DNA of 64,000 nt from Rhodovulum strictum (GCF_009649175.1 NZ_WJPO01000018.1:1-64000), one strand, 5' to 3'; positions 19,617-30,289 are shown, counted from the first letter of the stretch. Notes: generated by a model not told the origin, from the letters alone. Translations and numbers: made by a program.

Positions 19617-19949
19617 TCACGAAAAACCCGGCTCGTCCAGCAGATGCCGGCCCTGACGATCCTCGACCTCGATCACCCACAGATCGGGATCGACCCCGCG
19701 CTGACGGGCCAGGGCCGCATCCACGGCGCGTTCCTCGCCCTCGGCCAGCACGATCCAGGCCCGCGCGCCGCTGGCCAGATCGAAGGACCGCTGAAATACC
19801 CGCGCCTGCCCGTCCAGCGTGTTCAGCTTGACCATTACCGCGCCTGCCGTGTCGTCGCCATGGGCCACGACGAAAGCCGGGATGCCCGCCAGCCGCAGCC
19901 GGGCCAGATAGGCATGGACCCAGAATTCGGCGCTCAGGCGGGGCGACAT
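19617..19949 (-). CDS. DUF1491 family protein
   Basis: This 110-residue soluble protein starts SPRLSAEFWVHAYLARL and ends with a WVIEVEDRQGRHLLDEP segment, matching the alphaproteobacterial DUF1491 family as I remember it. It has no signal peptide or membrane span. It is co-oriented with recO. Function unknown. Confidence 0.75.
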   Translation of the reverse strand: MSPRLSAEFWVHAYLARLRLAGIPAFVVAHGDDTAGAVMVKLNTLDGQARVFQRSFDLASGARAWIVLAEGEERAVDAALARQRGVDPDLWVIEVEDRQGRHLLDEPGFS

Positions 19950-20018
19950 GCTGGCCTCTGGTCCCTGTCGCCACGCACGCTAGTTTGCAGGGGACATGCC
20001 TCCAGACGAAAGCCACCC

Positions 20019-20252
20019 ATGCTGGTCCTGCCGCGCTTCTCGAAACCGATCATCGCCGCCGCCATCGTGCTTGACATCATGGTGTTCGCCATGGGCCTGC
20101 GCGCCCTTCCGCTGGTGGTGCTGATGCTGCTGGCCAATCTTGCGGTCTGCCTGGTGATCTACTGGGCGATCCTCGGCCATTTCTTTGCCCCGAAACCGGC
20201 GCCGGACGCGGATCAGTCTCCGTCGCGGAAATCGAGCCCCATTTCGGAATAA
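20019..20252 (+). CDS. Small two-span membrane protein
   Basis: This 77-residue frame encodes two hydrophobic helices (IIAAAIVLDIMVFAMGL and LPLVVLMLLANLAVCLVIYWAIL) and a polar tail. The ribosome site is weak. Its last 40 bp run antisense through the end of era. The hydrophobic pattern argues for a real protein, but the call is tentative. Confidence 0.45.
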   Translation: MLVLPRFSKPIIAAAIVLDIMVFAMGLRALPLVVLMLLANLAVCLVIYWAILGHFFAPKPAPDADQSPSRKSSPISE

Positions 20253-21121
20253 CGCTCGGCCTCGTCCAGCCAGCCGGGGCGCACCTTGACCGTCAGGAAC
20301 AGGTGCACCGGGCGGCCGATGAACTCGGCGATCTCGGCGCGGGCGGCCTGGCTGACGGATTTGATCGTCTCGCCCTTGTGGCCCAGCACGATGCCCTTGT
20401 GGCCGTCGCGGGCGACATAGACGATCTGGTCGATCCGGGTGGAGCCGTCCTTGCGATCCTCCCAGTTCTCGGTCTCGACGGTCAGTTCGTAGGGCAGTTC
20501 CTGATGCAGCCGCAGCGTCAGCTTTTCGCGCGTCATCTCGGCCGCGATCATGCGCATCGGCAGGTCGGCGATCTGGTCCTCGGGGTAAAGCCACGGGCCT
20601 TCGGGCAGGGTTTCGGCCAGCCAGCGGCGCAGATCGTCCACACCATGGCCACGTTCGGCCGAGATCATGAAGCTGCGCGCAAAGGGATAGGCCTCGTTCA
20701 GGTCGGCCGACAGCGCCAGCAGCGCCTCGGCCTTGACCCGGTCGATCTTGTTGATGGCCAGCGCGACGGTCCGCCCCTCGGCCACCCGCTCGCGCAGCGT
20801 TTCGATTATCGCGTCCACGCCCGGCGTGCGGCCGCGATGCGCCTCGACCAGAAGCACCACGATATCGGCATCCGCAGCGCCCCCCCAAGCGGCAGCTACC
20901 ATCGCGCGATCCAGCCTGCGGCGCGGCCGGAACAGACCCGGCGTGTCGACAAAGACGATCTGCGCCTCGCCCTCGAGCGCGACGCCACGGATGCGGGCGC
21001 GGGTGGTCTGTACCTTGTGCGTGACGATCGAGACCTTCGCCCCCACCATCCGGTTCAGAAGCGTCGACTTGCCCGCATTGGGCTCTCCGATCAGGGCAAC
21101 GAAACCCGCGCGCTGGGTCAT
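20213..21121 (-). CDS. era: GTPase Era
   Basis: The 302-residue GTPase has G1 GEPNAGKST, G3 DTPGL, G4 NKID and a C-terminal KH domain with the GHKGETIK RNA loop. It binds the 3' end of 16S rRNA during 30S assembly. ATG 21121 follows AGAGGA and begins the G domain directly; the open frame extends much further upstream without merit. It is linked to rnc, as in many bacteria. Confidence 0.93.
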   Translation of the reverse strand: MTQRAGFVALIGEPNAGKSTLLNRMVGAKVSIVTHKVQTTRARIRGVALEGEAQIVFVDTPGLFRPRRRLDRAMVAAAWGGAADADIVVLLVEAHRGRTPGVDAIIETLRERVAEGRTVALAINKIDRVKAEALLALSADLNEAYPFARSFMISAERGHGVDDLRRWLAETLPEGPWLYPEDQIADLPMRMIAAEMTREKLTLRLHQELPYELTVETENWEDRKDGSTRIDQIVYVARDGHKGIVLGHKGETIKSVSQAARAEIAEFIGRPVHLFLTVKVRPGWLDEAERYSEMGLDFRDGD

Positions 21122-21329
21122 GGGATCCTCTTGAGTGTTGCGCTCGCCATAGCCTGTTTCGGCCAGACGGACCATAGGCTTCGCTCGCCGCGCGCGACAC
21201 GCGCCATCAGCGGGACAAGGCGCGTGTGCAGTTCCTTGGCCACACGAAGCAACGCATCGCGGGACAGCCGCAGGCAAGAAACATCCCACACAGCCCAGCC
21301 AGGGGGCAGCACCCGAAGACGCCCGCGCC

Positions 21330-22019
21330 CTAGCTTTCGTCCCCGCCCATCCGGTCCAGCAGCGCCTTGGCAGCGGCCTGTTCGGCCTGCCGCTTGGCGC
21401 CTGCGGTGGCTTGCGCCTCCTCGCCGGTCGAAAGGCGCGCCGCGATGGTGAAGACGGGCGCATGGTCGGGGCCTTCGCGGGCGATCTCGACATAATGCGG
21501 CGGGTGCAGGCCGCGGGCCTGGGCCCATTCCTGCAACGCTGTCTTGGCGTCGCGGGCGTCGGGCTCGACCGCGCCGATCCGCGCGCCCCAGAGCCGCAGG
21601 ATCATGTCGCGTGCCGCATCGAAGCCCGCATCGCGATAGACCGCGGCGATCACCGCCTCCATCGCGTCGGCCAGCAGCGCCTCCTTGCGCCGCCCGCCCG
21701 ACATCATCTCGGAGCGGCCGAGTTTCAGCACCTCGCCCAGACCGATCTCGCGGGCGACATCGGCACAGGTTTCGCGCCGCACCAGCGCGTTGAAGCGCGG
21801 CGCAAGCTGACCCTCGGTCGCGCCGGTATCGGCCTGCAAGAGCGCCTCGGCCATCACAAGGCCCAGCACCCGGTCGCCCAGGAATTCCAACCGCTGGTTG
21901 TCCGGCCGGTTCGGGCTGGACAGCGAGGAATGGGTCAACGCGCGCAGCAGCAGTTCGGGCCGGGCGAAACGGTGGCCCAGACGTCCGCTGAACGCGGCAA
22001 GATCGGCGGACAGCTTCAC
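21330..22019 (-). CDS. rnc: Ribonuclease III
   Basis: The 229-residue enzyme has the catalytic signature [20 protein letters not shown] and a C-terminal double-stranded RNA binding domain. It processes rRNA precursors and structured RNAs. The 208 bp between it and era contain nothing I can assign. Confidence 0.93.
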   Translation of the reverse strand: MKLSADLAAFSGRLGHRFARPELLLRALTHSSLSSPNRPDNQRLEFLGDRVLGLVMAEALLQADTGATEGQLAPRFNALVRRETCADVAREIGLGEVLKLGRSEMMSGGRRKEALLADAMEAVIAAVYRDAGFDAARDMILRLWGARIGAVEPDARDAKTALQEWAQARGLHPPHYVEIAREGPDHAPVFTIAARLSTGEEAQATAGAKRQAEQAAAKALLDRMGGDES

Positions 22020-22023
22020 GCCG

Positions 22024-22815
22024 TCACTCGATCTTCTTGAAGAACCGGTCGGGCCGCCAGGTCCAGACGAAGAACAGCGATCGGCCCGCCGACGAGAACA
22101 TCACCCGGTCTGCCCGACCGATCAGGTTCTCGGCGGGCACGAAGCCGACACCGCCATTGGCGCGGGCATAGCGGCTGTCCTGGCTGTTGTCGCGGTTGTC
22201 GCCCATGAAGAAGTAATGCCCCTCGGGGACAGTGAAAAGCGGCGTGTTGTCCGAGAAGAACCCGTCGCGGATGTTCAGGATGCTGTGCGACGACCCGCCG
22301 GGCAGCGTCTCGCGGTAGCGCGACTTGAGACAGGCACCGCCCTCGCCCACGGGTGCGTTCTCGCATTGCGGGTAATAGCCCATCGGCCCCTGGCGGGCAT
22401 AGACTTCCTCGAACTGGCCATCGGGCTCGACCTCGACCGGGGAACCGTTGAGGTAGAGACGACCCTGGCGCATCTGCACCGTGTCGCCCGGCAGGCCGAT
22501 CAGCCGCTTGATGAAGTCCGAGCCGTTCACCGGATGGCGGAACACCACGACATCGCCGCGCTCGGGCTCTGATTCAAGGATGCGGCCCTCGAAGGGGCAC
22601 ATCGAGAACGGGCAGGAATAGCGCGAATAGCCATAGGCCATCTTGTTGACGAACAGGAAATCGCCGATCAGCAGCGTGTCCTTCATGCTGCCCGAGGGGA
22701 TCCAGAAGGGCTGGAAGAACAGGGTGCGGAAGATACCCGCGATCACCAGCGCCCAGAAGATGGTCTTGATCGTCTCGACCAGACCGCCATCCTTCTTTTC
22801 GCCTGCCTTCGCCAT
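22024..22815 (-). CDS. lepB: Signal peptidase I
   Basis: The 263-residue peptidase has one N-terminal membrane segment ([16 protein letters not shown]), the catalytic Ser in [13 protein letters not shown], the catalytic Lys in [12 protein letters not shown] and box [12 protein letters not shown]. It cleaves signal peptides at the periplasmic face. ATG 22815 is chosen because the family begins just before the membrane helix. The gene ends 4 bp before rnc starts. Confidence 0.93.
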   Translation of the reverse strand: MAKAGEKKDGGLVETIKTIFWALVIAGIFRTLFFQPFWIPSGSMKDTLLIGDFLFVNKMAYGYSRYSCPFSMCPFEGRILESEPERGDVVVFRHPVNGSDFIKRLIGLPGDTVQMRQGRLYLNGSPVEVEPDGQFEEVYARQGPMGYYPQCENAPVGEGGACLKSRYRETLPGGSSHSILNIRDGFFSDNTPLFTVPEGHYFFMGDNRDNSQDSRYARANGGVGFVPAENLIGRADRVMFSSAGRSLFFVWTWRPDRFFKKIE

Positions 22816-22903
22816 CTGCCCGGTCCTGCCCCTTTTTGTCAGCCCCCGCTTCATGCGCGGGCGGGCCGGGGCTGTCAAGGCGACCACCCGACCCGGGCTG
22901 GCC

Positions 22904-23305
22904 TCAGCCGCGCGGCCGGGCCTCGATCACCACGAAGGCCTGCGCCCAGGGGTGATCGTCGGTCAGCGAGACATGGACGACCGCCTCATGGCCCTCGGGC
23001 GTCATCGCGGCCAGCCGCTCGGCCGCCCAGCCGGTCAGCCGCATCACCGGCTGGCCGGTCTCGAGATTGGCCACCGACATGTCCTTCCAGGCAATGCCCA
23101 TGCGCAGCCCGGTGCCCAGCGCCTTGGAACAGGCCTCCTTGGCGGCCCAGCGCTTGGCATAGGTGCCCGCCACATCGGCGCGGCGCTCGGCCTTCTGCTG
23201 TTCGGCCTCGGTGAAGACACGGTTGCGGAAACGGTCGCCGAAGCGCTCCAGCGTCTGCTGGACTCGCTCGATATTGGCCAGATCGGTGCCGATGCCGAGG
23301 ATCAT
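22904..23305 (-). CDS. acpS: Holo-[acyl-carrier-protein] synthase
   Basis: The 133-residue enzyme starts [15 protein letters not shown] and contains the second metal/CoA motif [14 protein letters not shown]. It transfers phosphopantetheine from CoA to ACP. ATG 23305 fits the family N-terminus exactly. Confidence 0.93.
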   Translation of the reverse strand: MILGIGTDLANIERVQQTLERFGDRFRNRVFTEAEQQKAERRADVAGTYAKRWAAKEACSKALGTGLRMGIAWKDMSVANLETGQPVMRLTGWAAERLAAMTPEGHEAVVHVSLTDDHPWAQAFVVIEARPRG

Positions 23306-23351
23306 GGAACCGCCCGCCGGGTCTGGGCGCATAATCCTTGGAAGAATTTTG

Positions 23352-23375
23352 CCAGGACTTCTGCAAAAGTCCTGG
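23352..23375. repeat. Hairpin-forming inverted repeat between pdxJ and acpS
   Basis: CCAGGACTT and AAGTCCTGG form a perfect 9-bp stem with a 6-base loop. It lies between two co-directional genes and has no clean T tract for the minus strand, so it may be an RNA-stability or processing hairpin, or a small dispersed repeat. Confidence 0.6.
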
Positions 23376-23387
23376 TCCCTCCCGGGG

Positions 23388-24137
23388 TCACTGCCGCGCC
23401 TCGTCCATGCAGCGGCGCATCTCGGCGATGGCGGGGCCAAGGCCGAGGAAGATCGCCTCGCCGATCAGGAAATGGCCGATATTCAGCTCCCTGACCTGCG
23501 GCAGGGCCGCGGCCGGACCGACGGTGTCATAGGTCAGACCGTGGCCGGCATGGACCTCCAGCCCCAGGCTGTCGGCATGGGCCGCCATGGCGCGCAGCCG
23601 CGCGAGTTCGGCGTCGCGCTCGGCAAACCGGGTTTCGGCATGCAGGTCGCAATAGGCGCCAGTATGCAGTTCCACCACCGCCGCGCCGATCCGCGCCGCG
23701 GCCTCGACCTGCACCGGATCGGCGGCGATGAAGATCGACACCCGGCAGCCCGCGTCCCTGAGCGGCGCGATGAACCGGGCCAGCCGGGCCTCGTCCTGCG
23801 CGACATCCAGCCCGCCTTCGGTCGTGCGCTCCTCGCGCTTCTCGGGGACGATGCAGACCGCATGCGGACGGTGGCGCAGGGCGATCGCCTGCATCTCGTC
23901 GGTCGCTGCCATTTCCAGATTCAGCGGCACCTTCAGCGCCGCCATCAGCCCGTCGATATCGGCATCCGAGATATGCCTACGATCCTCGCGCAGATGGGCG
24001 GTGATACCGTCCGCCCCCGCGGCTTCGGCCAGCAGCGCCGCCCGGATCGGATCGGGATAGGCCGAGCCGCGGGCGTTCCTGACGGTCGCCACATGGTCGA
24101 TATTCACTCCCAGCCGAAGATGCGTGCCGTGCGCCAT
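23388..24137 (-). CDS. pdxJ: Pyridoxine 5'-phosphate synthase
   Basis: The 249-residue barrel enzyme has [29 protein letters not shown], the [13 protein letters not shown] loop and [13 protein letters not shown]. It condenses deoxyxylulose 5-phosphate with 3-amino-2-oxopropyl phosphate to make vitamin B6. It is paired with acpS as in many proteobacteria. Confidence 0.94.
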   Translation of the reverse strand: MAHGTHLRLGVNIDHVATVRNARGSAYPDPIRAALLAEAAGADGITAHLREDRRHISDADIDGLMAALKVPLNLEMAATDEMQAIALRHRPHAVCIVPEKREERTTEGGLDVAQDEARLARFIAPLRDAGCRVSIFIAADPVQVEAAARIGAAVVELHTGAYCDLHAETRFAERDAELARLRAMAAHADSLGLEVHAGHGLTYDTVGPAAALPQVRELNIGHFLIGEAIFLGLGPAIAEMRRCMDEARQ

Positions 24138-24174
24138 GTCCTTGCCCCCTTGCCCTTGTTCGCGCTGCCCGGCC

Positions 24175-24819
24175 TCAGGGCCGGTCCTCGGCCTTGCCCG
24201 CCCGTTGGCGCAACTCGGCCAGTTTTTCCTTCAGCCGCCCGCGGCGGCGGTTCTGATATACCGTGATAACCGGAACGCTGAGGTAGTAGACCACCAGCCC
24301 CGCGGCAATCCCGGGGGCGATCCCGCCGATCAGATAGGGCAGTAACAGCTCGTGGTAGAACTGGCCAAGCTTGTGCCAATGCGGCTCGGCCCCGGTAAAG
24401 ACCGCAACAAGATTGTCCAGCAGATCCTCGGCCGCGCCGCGGAACTTGGCGATCAGCGTGCTTTCGGTGGGTTCGTCGAAGCGGCTGCCCAGCAGGAAAT
24501 GCCCCGTCTTGAGCGAGACCATCGCGATCGGCAGAAAGGTCAGCGGGTTGCCGAACAGCGTCGCCAGCAGCGAGGCAAGGATGTTGCCGCGCAGCCCCCG
24601 CGCGATCAGGGCCGCGACGAAGAAATGCAGCCCGAAAAGGGGCGTGAAGCTGGCAAAGACCCCGGCCGCGATGCCGCGCGCGATCTTTTGCGGCGAGTCG
24701 GGCAGCCGCCGCAGCCGGTGGGTGACGTAGTAGATCGCCCGGCCCCATCCGCCGCGCGGATAGACGCTGTCCAGCATGACCCTGCCGAACCTTCGCTTGT
24801 CGCGGCGCTTGAACACCAA
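24175..24819 (-). CDS. DUF2062 membrane protein
   Basis: This 214-residue protein has a basic N-terminus and the DUF2062 core: [25 protein letters not shown] and [11 protein letters not shown] within hydrophobic segments, plus a second hydrophobic pair near the C-terminus. It should reside in the inner membrane. It lies between rsh and pdxJ. Function unknown. Confidence 0.8.
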   Translation of the reverse strand: MVFKRRDKRRFGRVMLDSVYPRGGWGRAIYYVTHRLRRLPDSPQKIARGIAAGVFASFTPLFGLHFFVAALIARGLRGNILASLLATLFGNPLTFLPIAMVSLKTGHFLLGSRFDEPTESTLIAKFRGAAEDLLDNLVAVFTGAEPHWHKLGQFYHELLLPYLIGGIAPGIAAGLVVYYLSVPVITVYQNRRRGRLKEKLAELRQRAGKAEDRP

Positions 24820-24847
24820 GCCGGTCGTCCTTGTCTTCGGGCGGCCG

Positions 24848-26968
24848 TCACTCGGCGCGCTCGGGATTCCGATACCGTTCTATTTCGGCGACGTCGTTCT
24901 CCGCCTCAAGGGCGGTCATCACGGTGTGAAGGTGCTCGACATCCCTCAGATCCACTTGAATCAGCAAACGGTAAAAATCCGGCTTCTTGTCGACGAACTC
25001 CATGTCGGAAATGTTGGCCTTCTGCTCTCCGATCAAGGTGCAGATACGCCCCAGAACGCCCGCATCGTTGCGGATCGTGATGTAAAGCCCGACGCTGTGC
25101 ACCGCCGGGTGCTTGCCCGAATGCCAGTGCAGGTCGATCCAGCGGTCGGGCTGGTCCTCGAACTTCTCGAGCACGGGACAGTCGATAGCGTGAACCACGA
25201 CGCCGCGGCCGCGCCAGGTGATGCCGACGATCCGCTCGCCCGGCACGGGCTGGCAGCAGGGCGCGCGGGCAAAGGATTCGTCGGGCGACAGGCCGACCAC
25301 AGCGCGCGAGGCGTCGATCTCGTCGCCCCCGGCGATGGCAAGCTCGGGATACAGAGCCTCGACCACGTCCAGCGCGCGCAACTCGGCCGAGCCGAGCCGG
25401 GCCAGAAGCTCGCTCGCGCCGCTGAGCCCGAAGCTGCGCGCGGCCGTCCTCAGCGCCTTTTCGGTCGACCGCTTGCCCACATGGTCAAAGGCCACCCGCG
25501 CCAGTTCGCGCCCGAGCTTGATATAGCGTTCGCGGTCTTCCTCGCGCAGCGACTTGCGGATCGCGGCCTTGGCACGGCCAGTCACCACGATGTCGATCCA
25601 GGTCGCCTGCGGACGCTGACCCTCGGCGGTGATGATCTCGACCGACTGGCCGTTCTTGAGACGGGTCCAGAGCGGCACGCGGATGCCGTCGACCTTGGCG
25701 CCGACACAGGAATCCCCGATCCTTGTATGGATCGCATAGGCATAATCCAGCGGCGTCGCCCCCCGGGGCAGTTTCACCACATCGCCCTTGGGCGTGAAGC
25801 AGAACACCTGATCGGTATACATCTCGAGCTTTACGTGCTCGAGGAACTCGTCGTGATCCTCGGCATTCTCGAAGCGTTCGGTCAGCGAGGCCAGCCATTT
25901 CGCGGGATCGACGGCAAACGGGTTCTCGGCCCGCTCCCCGTCGCGATAGGACCAGTGCGCGGCCACACCCGATTCCGCCACCTCATGCATCTGGCGGGTG
26001 CGGATCTGCACCTCGACCCGCTTGCCGTCGCGCCCCGAGACGGTGGTCTGGATCGAGCGGTAACCGTTCGACTTGGGCTGGCTGATGTAATCCTTGAACC
26101 GCCCCGGCACCGCGCGCCAGCGGCGGTGGATCGCACCCAGCACGCGGTAGCAATCGCCCTCGGTCTCGGTGATGACGCGGAAGCCGTAGATGTCGGACAG
26201 GCGGGAAAAGCCCTGTTCCTTCTCCTCCATCTTGCGCCAGATCGAATAGGGTTTCTTGGCGCGGCCGAAGACGTCGGCCTCGACCCCTTCGCGTTCCAGT
26301 TCCTTGCGGATGTCCTGGGTGATCTTCTGGATCACATCGCCCGATTCGCGTTGCAGCGTGATGAACCGGCGCATGATCGAGTTGCGCGCCTCGGGGTTCA
26401 GCACGCGAAAGGCCAGATCCTCCAGTTCCTCGCGCATCCACTGCATGCCCATCCGGCCCGCGAGCGGGGCATAGATGTCCATCGTCTCGTGGCTCTTGCG
26501 CACCTGCTTTTCATGCGGCAGCGACTTGATCGTGCGCATGTTGTGCAGCCGGTCGGCCAGCTTGACCAGGATCACCCGCAGATCCTTGGACATCGCCATG
26601 AACAGCTTGCGGAAATTCTCGGCCTGCTTGGTCTCGGACGAGGAAAGCTGAAGGTTGGTCAGCTTGGTCACGCCATCGACCAGTTCCGCGATCTCGTGGC
26701 CGAACAGCCGTTCGACCTCCTTGTAGGTGGATTTCGTGTCCTCGACCGTGTCGTGCAGCAGCGCGGTGATGATGGTTGCGTCATCCAGCCGCTGTTCGGT
26801 CAGGATCGCGGCCACCGCGGCGGGGTGGGTGAAATATTCCTCGCCCGAGCGGCGATACTGACCGGCATGCATCTCGCGCCCATAGGCATAGGCACGCCGG
26901 ATCAGCGCCTCGTCGGTCCGGGGGTTGTAGTTGCGGACCAGCGAGATCAGGTCTTCGACGTCGATCAT
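24848..26968 (-). CDS. Bifunctional (p)ppGpp synthetase/hydrolase Rsh
   Basis: The 706-residue alarmone enzyme carries the HD hydrolase (HPAAVAAIL, LLHDTVEDT), the synthetase (GRAKKPYSIWRKM, DIYGFRVITETEGDCYRVLG), a TGS domain (FCFTPKGDVVKLPRGATPLDYAYAIHT) and a C-terminal ACT domain. Both catalytic halves look intact, so it should make and degrade (p)ppGpp as the single Rsh typical of alphaproteobacteria. rpoZ lies just upstream. Confidence 0.93.
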   Translation of the reverse strand: MIDVEDLISLVRNYNPRTDEALIRRAYAYGREMHAGQYRRSGEEYFTHPAAVAAILTEQRLDDATIITALLHDTVEDTKSTYKEVERLFGHEIAELVDGVTKLTNLQLSSSETKQAENFRKLFMAMSKDLRVILVKLADRLHNMRTIKSLPHEKQVRKSHETMDIYAPLAGRMGMQWMREELEDLAFRVLNPEARNSIMRRFITLQRESGDVIQKITQDIRKELEREGVEADVFGRAKKPYSIWRKMEEKEQGFSRLSDIYGFRVITETEGDCYRVLGAIHRRWRAVPGRFKDYISQPKSNGYRSIQTTVSGRDGKRVEVQIRTRQMHEVAESGVAAHWSYRDGERAENPFAVDPAKWLASLTERFENAEDHDEFLEHVKLEMYTDQVFCFTPKGDVVKLPRGATPLDYAYAIHTRIGDSCVGAKVDGIRVPLWTRLKNGQSVEIITAEGQRPQATWIDIVVTGRAKAAIRKSLREEDRERYIKLGRELARVAFDHVGKRSTEKALRTAARSFGLSGASELLARLGSAELRALDVVEALYPELAIAGGDEIDASRAVVGLSPDESFARAPCCQPVPGERIVGITWRGRGVVVHAIDCPVLEKFEDQPDRWIDLHWHSGKHPAVHSVGLYITIRNDAGVLGRICTLIGEQKANISDMEFVDKKPDFYRLLIQVDLRDVEHLHTVMTALEAENDVAEIERYRNPERAE

Positions 26969-27013
26969 GCGGTCGCAAATCCAGAGGGGCGCGTCACGCT
27001 GCGCGCCCGGGGG

Positions 27014-27370
27014 TCATCGTTGCGCCTGCGCTTCCATCAACGCGCGCAACAGCTTCTCTTCGGACATGTCGTCATCGGCCGGACGGTCCGCCATCCCGCT
27101 GCCCATCAGCAGCGCCATGGAATCCTCTTCGGGCTCGTCCACCTCGATCTGGGTCTGGTGGGCCTCGATCATCCGCTCGCGCAGCTCGTCCGCCGACTGG
27201 GTTTCCTCGGCGATCTCGCGCAGCGAGACCACGGGGTTCTTGTCGTTGTCGCGGTCGATGGTCAGCGCGCCGCCAGCGGCGATCTCGCGCGCCCGATGGG
27301 CGGCCAGAAGCACCAGCTCGAACCGGTTCGGAACCTTGTCAACGCAATCTTCTACCGTCACGCGGGCCAT
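27014..27370 (-). CDS. rpoZ: RNA polymerase omega subunit
   Basis: The 118-residue protein begins [30 protein letters not shown], the omega signature, with a family-typical acidic C-terminal tail. It helps assemble RNA polymerase. The rpoZ-rsh pairing is widespread, and omega contributes to a ppGpp binding site. Confidence 0.93.
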   Translation of the reverse strand: MARVTVEDCVDKVPNRFELVLLAAHRAREIAAGGALTIDRDNDKNPVVSLREIAEETQSADELRERMIEAHQTQIEVDEPEEDSMALLMGSGMADRPADDDMSEEKLLRALMEAQAQR

Positions 27371-27406
27371 GGCGCACTCCGATCCCTGGGAGATTGAAGC
27401 CCCTAT

Positions 27407-28045
27407 CTATTGGGTCTCAAAAGACTTGACAAGAGCGGAAAGACTGTCCCAAGGCCCCGAAATCGGGACAATCGCGGCCTTTTCGGCCTCGGGCAGCGCC
27501 GCCAGCATCCCGGTCACGGTCAGCCCGAGAATCGGATGGCGCCAGTCGGGCGCGATCTCGGCCAGGGGCACCAGCACGAAGGCGCGATCCTGAAGCCGCG
27601 GATGAGGCAGGATCGGCTCGCCGGGCGCCGCTGCTGCCTGCGCCTCGGGGGACAGCTCGCGCCAGCGGGTCTGGGTCGCGGCATCGGGCAGCACCAGGTC
27701 GCCCAGCGCGATCAGGTCCAGATCAAGGCTGCGCGGCCCCCAGCGCTCACGGCGCACGCGGCCGAACTCTGCCTCGATCTTGTGCAGCCGCTTCAGAATC
27801 TCGGGCGCGGACAGGGCCGTTTCGATCTCGGCAACCGCATTCACGAAATCGGGACCGCCCCCCGGCGGCCAGCATGGTGTATGATGAAATCTGCTGATTC
27901 GGGCAATCCGAAGCGATTCGGAATCCAGTGCCACAAGGGCTTTTGCAAGGGTGCCAGTCAGGGTTTCGCCGGGGTCCGCGACATTGGTGCCCAGTGCAAC
28001 CTGTCCTTTTGGAGCAGTTTTTGCATAATTTCCCGGTTGCGGCAT
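27407..28045 (-). CDS. folK: HPPK, folate biosynthesis
   Basis: The 212-residue enzyme has ALGTNVADP at the N-terminus, the PGGGPDFVNAVAEI substrate loop and RWGPRSLDLDLIALGD. It transfers pyrophosphate from ATP to 6-hydroxymethyl-dihydropterin. Slightly longer than typical HPPK (about 160), with extra N-terminal residues. Confidence 0.9.
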   Translation of the reverse strand: MPQPGNYAKTAPKGQVALGTNVADPGETLTGTLAKALVALDSESLRIARISRFHHTPCWPPGGGPDFVNAVAEIETALSAPEILKRLHKIEAEFGRVRRERWGPRSLDLDLIALGDLVLPDAATQTRWRELSPEAQAAAAPGEPILPHPRLQDRAFVLVPLAEIAPDWRHPILGLTVTGMLAALPEAEKAAIVPISGPWDSLSALVKSFETQ

Positions 28046-28158
28046 CTTGATCCATCCTTAGATTTCAAGGGATGTCCCGCAGCGCTTTGTATTTCGGTGC
28101 GCATTGTTCCAACCACTCACGTCCCCCTGCTTGCGGGCATATTATGTAAGGAGCCCGA

Positions 28159-28734
28159 ATGTTTTACAGAGATGAACGCCTGGCGCTTTTCATCGACGGC
28201 TCGAACCTCTACGCGGCCGCGAGGGCGTTGGAGTTCGACATCGATTACAAGCTCTTGCGTCAGGAATTCATGCGTCGTGGCAAGCTGTTACGCGCATTCT
28301 ACTACACCGCCCTGCTGGACAACGACGACTACTCGCCGATCCGGCCCCTTGTCGACTGGCTCAACTACAACGGCTTCACCATGGTGACGAAGCCCGCGAA
28401 GGAGTACACCGACAGCCAGGGGCGGCGGAAGGTCAAGGGCAACATGGACATCGAGCTGACGGTCGATGCCATGGAGCTTGCGCCGCGGGTCGATCATATC
28501 GTGCTGTTCTCGGGCGATGGCGACTTCAAGCCGCTGGTCGAGAGCCTGCAACGGCAGGGTGTGCGGGTGTCGGTGGTGTCCACCATACGCAGTTCACCGC
28601 CGATGATCGCGGACGAGTTGCGCCGCCAGGCCGACAACTTCATCGAGCTTGACGAACTGAAAGAGGTGATCGGCCGCCCGCCGCGCGAACCGCGCGGGAT
28701 CGACCAGCGCGCCGAAGCGCAGCAAGACGGCTGA
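28159..28734 (+). CDS. NYN domain protein (LabA/DUF88 family)
   Basis: This 191-residue protein shows the PIN-like nuclease fold motifs LALFIDGSNLY (first Asp), NMDIELTVDAM and VLFSGDGDFKPLVESLQRQGVRV. Such proteins are predicted metal-dependent RNases. It is monocistronic with a good AAGGAG ribosome site. Its RNA target is unknown. Confidence 0.88.
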   Translation: MFYRDERLALFIDGSNLYAAARALEFDIDYKLLRQEFMRRGKLLRAFYYTALLDNDDYSPIRPLVDWLNYNGFTMVTKPAKEYTDSQGRRKVKGNMDIELTVDAMELAPRVDHIVLFSGDGDFKPLVESLQRQGVRVSVVSTIRSSPPMIADELRRQADNFIELDELKEVIGRPPREPRGIDQRAEAQQDG

Positions 28735-28805
28735 GAGGCGCCGGGCCGGTTCACTCCCGGCCCGCGCCCCGCGGCCAGCGCCACCATCGCAGACGTGATC
28801 CCCCG

Positions 28806-29252
28806 ATGACCGGCCTTGGCACCTTCGCCCAGCTTGCAACGATGTTTGCGGCCGCCTTCGGCGCGGCAACGCTGCTGCCCTTCCAGTCCGAGGTGGTCTT
28901 CGCCGGCCTGCTACTGGCGGGCAAGGTTGACCTTGGCTGGCTGTTGCTGGTGGCCAGCATCGGCAACGTGCTGGGCTCGGTGGTAAATTACCTGCTCGGG
29001 ATGTGGGTCGAGCATTTCCGCGACCGCCGCTGGTTTCCGATCAGCGCGCCCCAGCTCGAGCGCGCGCAGCGCTGGTTCAACCGCTGGGGCGTCTGGACAC
29101 TTCTGCTCAGCTGGGCGCCGATGGGCGATGCCTTTACCGTGGCGGCGGGCATGATGCGCACGCCGTTCTGGCTGTTCCTGGCGCTGGTCGCCATTGCCAA
29201 GACCGGGCGATATGCCGCGCTTGCCTGGGCAACGGCGGCGGCCGTCGGCTAG
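28806..29252 (+). CDS. YqaA/DedA-like (VTT) membrane protein
   Basis: This 148-residue membrane protein has [14 protein letters not shown] and [17 protein letters not shown], the VTT/DedA-type re-entrant helix and glycine signature, and a [16 protein letters not shown] segment. Relatives are implicated in lipid scrambling or membrane homeostasis. Confidence 0.8.
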   Translation: MTGLGTFAQLATMFAAAFGAATLLPFQSEVVFAGLLLAGKVDLGWLLLVASIGNVLGSVVNYLLGMWVEHFRDRRWFPISAPQLERAQRWFNRWGVWTLLLSWAPMGDAFTVAAGMMRTPFWLFLALVAIAKTGRYAALAWATAAAVG

Positions 29253-29313
29253 GCCCGGGACTGGACGAAAATCGCCTGCGGGGTTACCTCTTGGGCGGAC
29301 AGGAGAAACGCCC

Positions 29314-30264
29314 ATGACCAAGCCCAAGCTGACCCTTTATCTGGCCGCGCCCCGCGGCTTCTGCGCCGGTGTGGACCGCGCGATCAAGATCGTCGAGATG
29401 GCGCTGGAGAAATGGGGGCCGCCCGTCTATGTGCGCCACGAGATCGTGCACAACAAGTTCGTGGTGGACGGGCTGCGCGCCAAGGGCGCGGTCTTCGTCA
29501 AGGAACTGGACGAATGCCCGGTGGACCGTCCGGTGATCTTTTCGGCCCATGGCGTGCCGAAATCTGTACCCGCCGAAGCCGCGCGGCGCGAGATGATCTA
29601 TGTCGATGCGACCTGCCCGCTGGTCTCCAAGGTGCATCTGGAGGCGGCGCGCCATCACGAGAACGGCAAGCAGATCGTGATGATCGGCCATGCGGGCCAC
29701 CCCGAGACCATCGGCACGATGGGGCAACTGCCCGAGGGCGAGGTGCTGCTGGTCGAAACACCCGAGGATGTGGCGGGGATCAGCGTGCGCGACCCCGACA
29801 ACCTGGCCTTCATCACCCAGACGACGCTGTCGATCGACGACACCGCCGAGGTGGTCAAGGCGCTGGAAGCGCGGTTCCCGACTATCGAGGGGCCGCACAA
29901 GGAGGATATCTGCTACGCCACGACGAACCGGCAGGGCGCGGTCAAGGCGGTGGCGCCCAAGGTCGAGGCGCTTCTGGTGATCGGTGCGCCGAATTCGTCG
30001 AACTCGAAACGGCTGGTCGAGGTGGGCGCGGCGGCAGGCTGCGGCACGGCGCTGCTGGTCCAGCGCGCGGCCGATATCGACTGGGCGGCGCTTGAGGGCA
30101 TGTCCAAGGTCGGGCTGACCGCCGGCGCCTCTGCGCCCGATGTGCTGATCGAGGAGGTGCTGCAAGCCTTCCGCGACCGCTACGATCTGGAAATCGAGCA
30201 GGTCGTCACCGCCACCGAGAAGATCGAGTTCCGCCTGCCGCGCATCGTGCGCGAACCGGCATGA
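29314..30264 (+). CDS. ispH: 4-hydroxy-3-methylbut-2-enyl diphosphate reductase
   Basis: The 316-residue [4Fe-4S] enzyme makes IPP and DMAPP in the last step of the MEP pathway. Its three cluster cysteines are in [21 protein letters not shown] and [12 protein letters not shown]-adjacent [14 protein letters not shown] 29314 has AGGAGAAA upstream. It heads a short run with DUF3429 and rnhA. Confidence 0.94.
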   Translation: MTKPKLTLYLAAPRGFCAGVDRAIKIVEMALEKWGPPVYVRHEIVHNKFVVDGLRAKGAVFVKELDECPVDRPVIFSAHGVPKSVPAEAARREMIYVDATCPLVSKVHLEAARHHENGKQIVMIGHAGHPETIGTMGQLPEGEVLLVETPEDVAGISVRDPDNLAFITQTTLSIDDTAEVVKALEARFPTIEGPHKEDICYATTNRQGAVKAVAPKVEALLVIGAPNSSNSKRLVEVGAAAGCGTALLVQRAADIDWAALEGMSKVGLTAGASAPDVLIEEVLQAFRDRYDLEIEQVVTATEKIEFRLPRIVREPA

Positions 30265-30289
30265 CCCGTGCCGCGCCCCCGGCACGCCC

